This document shows positions 56,676 through 64,000 of a DNA stretch of 64,000 bases, in pieces. The stretch comes from Haliscomenobacter hydrossis DSM 1100 (GTDB lineage Bacteria > Bacteroidota > Bacteroidia > Chitinophagales > Saprospiraceae): NCBI RefSeq assembly GCF_000212735.1, contig NC_015510.1, positions 372,001-436,000 on the forward strand, in the 5' to 3' direction. Position 1 is the first letter of the stretch, and the number at the start of each line of letters is the position of its first letter. The notes below the pieces were generated by a model, which searched no databases, was not told the DNA's origin, and saw only the letters and a list, made by a program, of their open reading frames with translations. The position numbers and the translations under genes were made by a program.

Positions 56676-57786
56676 TGTAATCATAATTGTCGCCACAAGA
56701 ATGAATGAGATCAGGCTTTCCATCTTGATTGATGTCGGCAATGTCGAGGTAACTTGATCCATATACCGGCGAAAAACGCGCCAGCTCCTGTTCTTCAAAT
56801 TTTCCACTGCCCAGGTTTTTAAACCAAACAATACGTTCGTCCCCTTGGGTAAGCAAAGCGACAATGTCTTTTGTGCCATCCTGGTTAAGGTCAATGACCT
56901 GGGCAATTCTGACTCCGGGAACTTTCGATAGCTCATGTTCTTTTATCTGCCCATTTTTTCCTTTTTCATACCAGGCCAACTTGCCCATATAATGTCCAAA
57001 CTGACTGATCACCCAATCTTCTTGTGCATCAGCATTCAAATCTGCAAACACGAATTGAACTGGCCGATTTAATTCTTTAACCCATTGCTTTAATAACTTC
57101 CAATTGCTGTTTTCTTTTTTTATTTCGATTAAACTACCATTGTGCCAATCATTGGGGTCCATTTTACCCATCAGTAACAGCTGGAATTGGTTTTGGCCTA
57201 CGGCTTGAATATCGCTAGGTGATGAGGGCACAAACAACGAGTCTTGAGGCTTAAGTGTACCAAATGGGAATACATAAATTTTCCCTTCTCTTTGCCCGGC
57301 AAACAAAGCACCCTGTTCAGGTATAACTTTGAGCAAAGAAAAGTTAGGGCTTTGTCCGGGGGAACTCCATAAGACTTCAGGAGCAAACATTTCCTCGTTG
57401 GTTTGAAGTTGAATTGGAGCTTGCTGGGGCAGTGACTTAAGCGGAGCATTGTCCTGATAATATTCTAAAATTCGATTCCAATGTTTTTCACTGATCATTG
57501 AATGAGTAGGCAAAACCCCATTTAGTACTAGTCGCTGATATTCATCAGGATCAAACAAAGTTGGATCAGCATTTTTATAGCCCATACGTATCGCCATCTC
57601 TGGAAAAACACCATTGACCCAGCTGTCTTTACTCAACAGCTTTGGCTCCGGGAAAAGATGACAAGATCCACAATACATTTCGGCCAACTTGCGGTCTTCT
57701 TCTTTTGGATTACAAGAACTGGTACCCCACACCACGCCAAGGGCCAATAAGAAGATCAAATTGTTGAGAATAGCTCGTTTCGTCAA
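56667..57786 (-). pseudogene. 5' part of an FG-GAP/VCBS lipoprotein gene with a CxxCH motif, split by an insertion sequence
   Basis: This encodes the first ~373 residues of the disrupted gene; the frame then runs into the insertion sequence and stops at 56641 after a few foreign codons. A lipoprotein signal (IFLLALGVVWGTSSC) is followed by a possible haem-binding motif in AEMYCGSCHLFPEP (CxxCH), then FG-GAP/VCBS repeats: FVFADLNADAQEDWVISQFG, AQVIDLNQDGTKDIVALLTQ and LDIADINQDGKPDLIHSCG. Such proteins form beta-propellers on the outer membrane or in the periplasm. The gene follows the large FG-GAP lipoprotein gene by 39 bases, so the two probably form one operon. A shortened protein of 381 residues could still be made. 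Confidence 0.88.
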
Positions 57787-57825
57787 TTTTTTAACATTGA
57801 TTTGTTTACCAAGGAGTTACCTCTA

Positions 57826-60800
57826 CTATTTCGCTAATTTCTCTACTCTTGTTTTGCCCTGAAAATTTGTAATGCCAACTTCCACTGCGTTCGCTGGCAT
57901 CCACAATTTGCGCGTGGATTGGGATAAAAATGTATGACCCTGGTACAGTTCATGCCGCTGTGTTTTTCCATTGGCCATTTTCACCACCGCAAAAGCGTCC
58001 TTTTCGCCATAACTGAACAATCGGGTGGCTGCACGGCTTGGTTTAAAAACTTGAATGGGGCCACGATTTTGTCCCACCACAAAGCACTGTTCGCCACGAG
58101 CATTGCTCAATTGCACCATACTTTTGGCATCGCCGGGGAGGTAAAAGCCAGCTTCCTGAAGTGAAGCAGGCTTGAAGCCGCCTTTGCCATTGCCCAAGAG
58201 CAACAGTCCATTGAATGCATCGTAACGTCCAGTGGTCACCTCACTGCCAAAATCGTTGCCTACACAAAGTGCATCCAGGTGTCCATCTCTATTCCAATCC
58301 CCCGCCGACATGGCGTAAATCGGAGCAAATTGGGCTTCTGTCGGCAAGGATTCGACCGAAAACTTCCCATTGCCCAGGTTCCGGATGAAACTGCTCTGCA
58401 TGTGAGTTGCCGTAAGGTGCAGGGGTTTGATCCCTTTGAAATTGCTGAGGTATTGTGGCATGTTCGTTTGGGCAAACTCAGCATGCATGAGGTAGGCTCG
58501 TTTGGACGCGATCAGCTGTTTGTCCATGTCCATACGGTTGTGGTAAGGAAACTCTTCCAATTTGCCTTGGCGGTTGGGGAAAAACACCGAAGGAATGGCG
58601 TCATAGCCCTGATTTCCGTCAAAGTCGGCGGCATAAATGCCTACCGGGTGTTCGGCAGAAGCTTTGAACAAGGTATTGAGTCCCAAATTTCCGGCCAGGT
58701 AATCCACGTCGCCATCGCCATCAAAATCGCCTCCCACCAGGCTGCTCCACCAACCAGTATATTTTTCCAGTCCACTGCCCGCAGTGACATTTTCCAGTTT
58801 GCCCTGGTTGTTTTTGAACAAGGTAAGCGGCATCCACTCACCAGCCAACAGCAAGTCGACCCAACCATCCTGATCGTAATCCGTCCAGAGGGCGTCACAA
58901 ACCAGGCCCAGATCATTCAAACCAGGGGCAAGTTGGTCGTTGGCCAATACAAATTTTGGCTTTCCCGGTTTGCTATCGTTGCGCAACAAGTAACTGCTGA
59001 GCGGGGCAGGGTAAGCTTTGTGTTTGGCACGCCCGGTAATGAACAAATCCAAATCACCATCGCGATCGAAATCAGCCGCCCTGACACAAGTGCCACTTTT
59101 GAGGAAAGCAGGTAAGGCTCCTTTGGCCGGAATGAACTGGTTGTTGTTGTTCAGGTATAAAACATCCTGATAGGAAGGATGATCGGCGGGAAATTCTACT
59201 CCCCCGCGCACCAGGTACAAATCCTGATCGCCATCCTGATCGGCATCAAAAAACAGCGCACCCAGGTCTTCTCCTTTTTTGTCTGAACCTTCGATCCCTT
59301 CGAGCAGGTCCTGTTCAGAAAAAGTACCATCGGTTTTTTGCAGAAAAAAACGCCCTTTGTGAAAATGGCCGCCGGATACAAAGAAGTCGTCCAGTTGATC
59401 ACCATTGACATCGGCTACGGCCAAACCGGGGCCGTACTGCGACAATTTGTGCGGCAGCAAAGGTTGTAGGTTGAAATCAATAAAATCGGTTTCCTGATGG
59501 GTATAATTCAAGCCCAGCGCTGTGGTAACATTGCTGAACCAGGGTTGAGCAGGTGGCGGAGGTGGAGGCGGGGCTGTTTTTGCATTACGGAACTCAATTT
59601 CGAGTACTTGATTCGCCTTGACTTTCGTCAACACTTGTTGTTTTTGGTTGGGCCAGGTCACAATGATCTTTTCTACTAGCTGATTTTCACCCAAACCAAA
59701 ATGAGCCAGCGCTTGCACCGAGGACAAATAGCCCCGGTAGATCGAGTGCTCCCAATATTGCTTTTCCCCTTTACCGTAGTGGATTTCCACCAGGGAACCC
59801 AGCCCCATGGGGTTTAGGGAATCGCCTTTCAGACGGATACCCAACCAATTTGGGGCGTCCATACCAATCAAATTATTCCGAAACAAAGACGCCGGATCAT
59901 TGATGTTATTGACCACGTAATCCAAATCCCCATCGTTGTCCAGATCCCCATACGCGCCACCGTTGGAGAATGAATTTTGGGTGATGCCCCATTTTTCACC
60001 CATACTTTCAAAAGTCAAATCCCCACGGTTGCGGAAAGCATAATTGCGCAATTTGACCGACGGTATTTCTTCGTTCATAAAACCTTTAGAGGCGTACGCG
60101 TAAGCATTTGAGTTGTAGTCGACAAAATCCAGGTCGGTTACATCTTTAGGAAATCCATTGGTAACAATCAAGTCGCGGTAGCCATCCAGGTCAAAATCAG
60201 CAGCAATCGGTGCCCAACTCCAATCGGTTGAACTTACCCCGGCCAGCATCGATATTTCGCTGAATACGGGATTTTGGGTACCTGGCACAAAGCCACGGTT
60301 GAGTTGCAAGGTATTGCGTACGTATTGGTGCTGGTATTTGTACTCTTCGTAGTTTTGAAAAGTGTTGTAGTTGTTGGCAGGCAACATGGTTTTGCGGCGG
60401 TAATTGTCCTCCGGCATCATGTCCAGCGCAATGATGTCCATCAGGCCATCATTGTTGATATCTACAATTTCGTTGCCCATTGCCGAGTAGGATGTATGTT
60501 TAAAGTACTCCCCGGCGCGATCGGTAAAGGTTCCATCCTGGTTGTTGATGTACAGGTGATCATTGGTCACGTAGTCGTTGCTGACGTAAATGTCTTTCCA
60601 GCCATCGCGGTTGATGTCCGTAATGTTGATGGCCAGGCCAAATCCTTCCCCCTTAATGCCCGCTTCCAGGGATACCTCAGTGAATGCAGCGTGTTTCTTT
60701 ACGGGGTCCCAATCATTGCGATAAAGCCGATCATGGTTGTACGATGAACCGTCGGTAGATTTGGGGCGAAAGGAGTTGGGAAACTCGTTCTTCCGTTGAT

Positions 60801-61380
60801 GGTTTACGGCGAGATAAAGATCCTGGTCGCCATCGTTGTCATAATCTAAAAACGCACAGGCGGTGGTGTAGGAAGTATCGGCAATCCCGTACGCCTGGGC
60901 TTCTTCTTTAAAGGTGGGTACGCCATTTTTATCATTGCCCTGGTTGATGTACAACAAATTGGCTCGACGTGGCCCGGGGTTGTAGGTCATACAAGCAATA
61001 TAGATGTCCATTTTACCATCGTAGTTGAGATCAGTAATGGCTACCCCGGCTTTCCAGCGGTCTTTGCCCCCTACCCCGGCCTTGCTGGTAATGTCTTCAA
61101 ATTTCCAGTCACCTTTGTTGAGGTACAATTGGTTTTCAACCTGATTGCCTGTAAAAAACAGATCTTGTAAGCCATCATCGTTGAAGTCAGCAATGGCTAC
61201 TCCTCCTCCATTGTAGATGTATTCGAAGGTCAGAATGTTGAAGGTATCGTTGTCAGAGATGGTGTTATTGAAGGTAACACCGGTTTTATCAGCCGAGAGT
61301 TCTTCAAAAAGTACCGCTTTGTTTTTGCCGCAACTTGCCAGCAGGATCAATAGGATAGGAAGTATGTTTGACGATTTCAT
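57826..61380 (-). CDS. Large FG-GAP/VCBS lipoprotein with ASPIC/UnbV domain (CRTAC1-like)
   Basis: A 1,184-residue exported lipoprotein. The signal peptide ends in a lipobox (MKSSNILPILLILLASCGKNK). The first half carries many FG-GAP/VCBS repeats (GVAIADFNDDGLQDLFFTGNQ, AITDLNYDGKMDIYIACMT, EIVDINNDGLMDIIALDMMPED, AADFDLDGYRDLIVTNGF). An ASPIC/UnbV domain follows (about residues 507-600: NWLGIRLKGDSLNPMGLGSLVEIHYG, VEKIIVTWPNQKQQVL). A proline run (PPPPPPP) then leads to a second set of FG-GAP repeats (GLAVADVNGDQLDDFFVSG, RAADFDRDGDLDLFITG, VGGDFDGDGDVDYLAGNLG). The calcium-binding DxDxDG loops suggest two beta-propellers. I chose ATG 61380, as codons upstream lie in a repeat. It is divergent from the SusC gene; such proteins often sit near SusC/SusD loci. 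Substrate unknown. Confidence 0.88.
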   Translation of the reverse strand: MKSSNILPILLILLASCGKNKAVLFEELSADKTGVTFNNTISDNDTFNILTFEYIYNGGGVAIADFNDDGLQDLFFTGNQVENQLYLNKGDWKFEDITSKAGVGGKDRWKAGVAITDLNYDGKMDIYIACMTYNPGPRRANLLYINQGNDKNGVPTFKEEAQAYGIADTSYTTACAFLDYDNDGDQDLYLAVNHQRKNEFPNSFRPKSTDGSSYNHDRLYRNDWDPVKKHAAFTEVSLEAGIKGEGFGLAINITDINRDGWKDIYVSNDYVTNDHLYINNQDGTFTDRAGEYFKHTSYSAMGNEIVDINNDGLMDIIALDMMPEDNYRRKTMLPANNYNTFQNYEEYKYQHQYVRNTLQLNRGFVPGTQNPVFSEISMLAGVSSTDWSWAPIAADFDLDGYRDLIVTNGFPKDVTDLDFVDYNSNAYAYASKGFMNEEIPSVKLRNYAFRNRGDLTFESMGEKWGITQNSFSNGGAYGDLDNDGDLDYVVNNINDPASLFRNNLIGMDAPNWLGIRLKGDSLNPMGLGSLVEIHYGKGEKQYWEHSIYRGYLSSVQALAHFGLGENQLVEKIIVTWPNQKQQVLTKVKANQVLEIEFRNAKTAPPPPPPPAQPWFSNVTTALGLNYTHQETDFIDFNLQPLLPHKLSQYGPGLAVADVNGDQLDDFFVSGGHFHKGRFFLQKTDGTFSEQDLLEGIEGSDKKGEDLGALFFDADQDGDQDLYLVRGGVEFPADHPSYQDVLYLNNNNQFIPAKGALPAFLKSGTCVRAADFDRDGDLDLFITGRAKHKAYPAPLSSYLLRNDSKPGKPKFVLANDQLAPGLNDLGLVCDALWTDYDQDGWVDLLLAGEWMPLTLFKNNQGKLENVTAGSGLEKYTGWWSSLVGGDFDGDGDVDYLAGNLGLNTLFKASAEHPVGIYAADFDGNQGYDAIPSVFFPNRQGKLEEFPYHNRMDMDKQLIASKRAYLMHAEFAQTNMPQYLSNFKGIKPLHLTATHMQSSFIRNLGNGKFSVESLPTEAQFAPIYAMSAGDWNRDGHLDALCVGNDFGSEVTTGRYDAFNGLLLLGNGKGGFKPASLQEAGFYLPGDAKSMVQLSNARGEQCFVVGQNRGPIQVFKPSRAATRLFSYGEKDAFAVVKMANGKTQRHELYQGHTFLSQSTRKLWMPANAVEVGITNFQGKTRVEKLAK

Positions 61381-61937
61381 TTGTAAATCTTTTACAGGAG
61401 CATCTTGTGTGGCATTCTGCTTAGTTGTAGAACCCCCGACCCCTAAAGGGGAGTACAATGTACGTTAGTTCAATATTTTACCTTTTTTTGAACAAAAAGG
61501 GAGCATTTTTTACCTTTCGCAAATGTACTCCCCTTTAGGGGTCGGGGGTTCTACAACTCAAGTACGCTCACGCGCCCAACACACAAATTTGGAATCCTCT
61601 ATTTAAACCGCCGCAAGATAAATGCCTTTCCGATTATTCCGACCAACCACAAAAAATTTCTTATTTATTTTGAAAAAGATTTTTTTGCGCCAATTTCCGA
61701 TGCCCAAGGCACTATTGATTGTGGCAAAGCATTGATTTCTCTAGCTTTTTGCCATTCCGTCAAGTTTTTGGCAAAACATAGGAAAATCACATTTTTAATA
61801 ATTTTTTAACCAAAAACACCAAATTTTATTTCAAAACCCTATTTTTGATAAATCTTTCTTAAAAAACGCTTAGCGACAAAAGGGTAATCTGGTTTGAATT
61901 ACATTCTTATTTAACCAATCTTAAATTCTGCTAGTTC
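61381..61937. other. Divergent intergenic region upstream of the SusC-like and FG-GAP genes
   Basis: 557 bases. The left part holds the 34-base perfect inverted repeat (61424-61557). The right part (61560-61937) is strongly A/T-rich, with many T and A runs, and should hold promoters for both genes. I could not pick a convincing TAnnTTTG box. No open reading frame is supported here. Confidence 0.5.
61424..61557. repeat. 134-base element with perfect 34-base terminal inverted repeats
   Basis: The arm 61424-61457 (begins GTTGTAGAACCCCCGACCCC) is matched without error by 61524-61557, with a 66-base A/T-rich centre between. It contains no gene. Exact arms suggest either a recent MITE-like insertion or selection for the hairpin. 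It lies 44 bases upstream of the FG-GAP lipoprotein start. Confidence 0.85.
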
Positions 61938-64000
61938 ATGAAAAACAGCTATTCAGCTCTACTTCAGAGGCTTGTCTTGTTCGTGCTGTTGTGCTTGCCG
62001 GCCATCGCAGCCATCGGACAACGGACCGTCAGTGGCAAAATCACCGACACCGACAGAGAGGGTCTTCCTGGAGTAAACGTACTTCTCAAAGGTACCGCCG
62101 CAGGTACCGTTACCGAATTGGACGGATCGTTCTCTTTGGAAGTTCCAAGTACAGGAGGATCCCTGGTGGTCAGCTACGTGGGTTACAGAACCATTGAAGT
62201 GGCTTTGGACGCACAAAGTTCGTACAACATCACCCTCGAAGAGGATGTATCTACTTTGAAAGAATTGATTGTAACGGGGTATACCGTAGATAGCCGCCGG
62301 GAAGCTACCGGTGCAGTATCAACGGTTAAAGCCAAAGACTTGTCACTGGTTCCATCTGGTAACGTAGAACAGCAATTGGCTGGGCGGGTTGCCGGGGTAA
62401 CGGTGATCACCAACGGTGCACCAGGCACAAACAGCCAAATCCGCGTACGTGGTTTTGGCTCCTTCGGAGGCAACGAACCACTCTACATCGTAGATGGGGT
62501 TCCGGTTGGTTCAACCGACTTCCTCAACCCTGGCGATATCGAGTCTACTACCGTTTTGAAAGACGCGGCAGCGGCTTCAATCTACGGTGCTCGTGCCGCC
62601 AACGGGGTAATCGTTTACACAACGAGGAAAGGTTCCAAAAATGCCCGCAAGTTGAGCGTAATCTACGATGGTTTGTATGGTTTCACCGACCCAGGCAATG
62701 GTCAGGAAATGTTAAATCCTCAGGATTTTGCCACCTGGACAGCTAAAGGTTATACCAACTCAGGTATCCTGTTCGACCACCCCCAATTTGGTAAAATTGG
62801 TTTGGGTGGCAGCGCTCCGGTGATTCCTGACTATATCAACGTGGGGGGCAGATCAGGTGTAGTAGGCTCGGTGGATCTGAATGCGGAAAAAGCGAAGTAC
62901 AATGTTGATCCTAGTCGTGGTGCCGTTTATCAAGTGGTACGTGCCAATAAAGAAGGTACCAACTGGTTTGATGAAATCACTAGGGTAGCGCCAATCACCC
63001 GTCATACTTTGGGTTTTTCGGGTGGCAGTGAAAATAGCCGTTTTTACTTCGGCTTGAGCACCCAACGACAGGCAGGGATTTTGAAGTACAACGAATTTAA
63101 TCGCCACGCCTTCCGTGCCAACAGCGAATTCAACCTGAGCAAAAAACTGCGTATTGGCGAAAACTTGCAGTTTACTTACCGCCAGGTACTCGCTCCAGGT
63201 ATTTCCGGAGATATTGGTCTTGCCGATGACGAAAATGAAATTCTGCAAGCTTTCCGGATGCCTTCCATCATTCCAGTTTACGACGAATTTGGTGGATATG
63301 GCGGTACAGCGGCCAAGGGGTTCAACAACCCTCGTAACCCAGTAGCTACACTGGATGGAGGAAAAGACAACCGCAGCCACAACATTGGTTTGTTTGGTAA
63401 CCTGTATGCCGAATACGACCTGGTTCCCGGGTTGACCCTACGCACCAGTTTGGGCGGTCAGTATGGCAGCTTTTACAACTGGGGCTATGGCCGCCTACAA
63501 TACGAAAACTCCGAGAACAACTCTGCATTTAGTTACAGTGAAGGAGGTGGATTCGGATTTAACTGGGTGGTTACCAACACTGCCAACTACAAGAAGAAAT
63601 TCGGAATACATGGGGTAGATGTTTTGGTAGGTCAGGAAGCCATCAAGACTGGTATTAGCCGCAACATCAATGCGAATGGTATCAACCCTTTCTCCACCGA
63701 TCCCGACTTCGTTACCATCTCCACACTAGGTAGCAGAAACCCACCCAATAGTGGGCTGAGCACACCTGTCACTTTCGCTTCTTACTTCGGTCGGGTAGCC
63801 TACAACATGAACGACAAGTACATTGTCACTGCCCTCGTGCGTAGGGATGGGTCTTCTCGTTTTGGTGAAAACAACCGTTATGGAGTATTCCCTGCCTTCT
63901 CGGCTGCCTGGCGGATTTCCTCCGAGAAATTTATGGAAAACCTGAAGTGGATCGACGATTTGAAGATTCGCGGTGGTTACGGGATCATGGGTAACTCCAA
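61938..64000 (+). CDS. SusC/RagA family TonB-linked outer-membrane receptor, 3' partial
   Basis: The frame begins at ATG 61938 and runs off the right edge after 687 codons; full members have about 950-1,100 residues. A signal peptide (LVLFVLLCLPAIAAIGQ) is followed by a carboxypeptidase-regulatory-like domain (VSGKITDTDREGLPGVNVLLKGT, TELDGSFSLEVP, LVVSYVGYRTIEV). A TonB-box-like ELIVTGYTV comes next. The plug domain has GNVEQQLAGRVAGVTVI, IRVRGFGSFGGNEPLYIVDGVPV and the SusC signature DAAAASIYGARAANGVIVYTT. The beginning of the beta-barrel follows. It imports large nutrients, usually with a SusD lipoprotein that would lie to the right of the window. Its energy would come from TonB/ExbB/ExbD. 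Substrate unknown. Confidence 0.95.
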   Translation, partial: MKNSYSALLQRLVLFVLLCLPAIAAIGQRTVSGKITDTDREGLPGVNVLLKGTAAGTVTELDGSFSLEVPSTGGSLVVSYVGYRTIEVALDAQSSYNITLEEDVSTLKELIVTGYTVDSRREATGAVSTVKAKDLSLVPSGNVEQQLAGRVAGVTVITNGAPGTNSQIRVRGFGSFGGNEPLYIVDGVPVGSTDFLNPGDIESTTVLKDAAAASIYGARAANGVIVYTTRKGSKNARKLSVIYDGLYGFTDPGNGQEMLNPQDFATWTAKGYTNSGILFDHPQFGKIGLGGSAPVIPDYINVGGRSGVVGSVDLNAEKAKYNVDPSRGAVYQVVRANKEGTNWFDEITRVAPITRHTLGFSGGSENSRFYFGLSTQRQAGILKYNEFNRHAFRANSEFNLSKKLRIGENLQFTYRQVLAPGISGDIGLADDENEILQAFRMPSIIPVYDEFGGYGGTAAKGFNNPRNPVATLDGGKDNRSHNIGLFGNLYAEYDLVPGLTLRTSLGGQYGSFYNWGYGRLQYENSENNSAFSYSEGGGFGFNWVVTNTANYKKKFGIHGVDVLVGQEAIKTGISRNINANGINPFSTDPDFVTISTLGSRNPPNSGLSTPVTFASYFGRVAYNMNDKYIVTALVRRDGSSRFGENNRYGVFPAFSAAWRISSEKFMENLKWIDDLKIRGGYGIMGNS

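Noticed and set aside
1-64000. tRNA, rRNA or riboswitch genes
   Set aside because: No cloverleaf or rRNA-like segment, and no known riboswitch core, was recognised on reading; a covariance-model scan would settle this.

Overview
The window looks like a chromosomal piece of a Bacteroidota bacterium, most likely of the Saprospiria (Haliscomenobacter/Lewinella type). The placement is an inference from protein content: type IX secretion (T9SS) C-terminal sorting domains, GEVED and dockerin/cohesin modules, a GLPGLI protein, a SusC/RagA receptor, an ExbB-ExbD-ExbD-TonB cluster, a Bacteroidota-type short NuoG, and promoter-like TAnnTTTG boxes. No rRNA, tRNA or CRISPR array was seen. Both edges cut a gene.

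Layout. 1-4.3 kb: a caspase-like peptidase fused to a C-terminal lipase-like alpha/beta hydrolase (5' end outside the window), then a Uma2-family nuclease. 4.4-10.9 kb: envelope genes, with an amidase plus MCE/MlaD pair on the minus strand, a divergent LptD-like protein, and a convergent GLPGLI protein. 11-13.6 kb: a histidine kinase and an OmpR-type response regulator separated by a long inverted repeat. 14-33 kb: a surface-protein region with one 14.7-kb gene (about 4,900 residues), a small T9SS protein and two tandem paralogous tail-fibre-like proteins. 33.4-46.5 kb: the full 14-gene nuoA-N operon for complex I, with a short NuoG. 46.8-52.9 kb: ExbB-ExbD-ExbD-TonB, a two-helix membrane protein, a PstS-like lipoprotein and a TPR protein. 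53-55 kb: transketolase on the minus strand. 55.1-61.4 kb: two FG-GAP/VCBS lipoprotein genes, the second split by a fresh IS903-type insertion sequence. 61.9 kb to the end: a SusC/RagA TonB-dependent receptor running off the window.

How the genes fit together. The LptD, amidase, MCE and GLPGLI genes serve the envelope. The TonB cluster would energise receptors such as the SusC protein at the right end. The FG-GAP lipoproteins, SusC, the giant T9SS protein and the tail-fibre-like pair point to a rich cell surface. Complex I supplies the proton gradient that ExbB/ExbD use.

The most unusual feature that genes do not explain is the set of gene-boundary inverted repeats. At least nine intergenic gaps hold hairpin-forming or repetitive elements of several unrelated sequence families (GGTTCGA, GTTGA, GTAGGGGC, CCCACGA, CGGAGTTTCG, GTTGTAGAACCCCC and others). 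Four of them sit in gaps of the otherwise tightly packed nuo operon. In two cases the arm includes the stop codon of the upstream gene, and one family also occurs inside the amidase reading frame.
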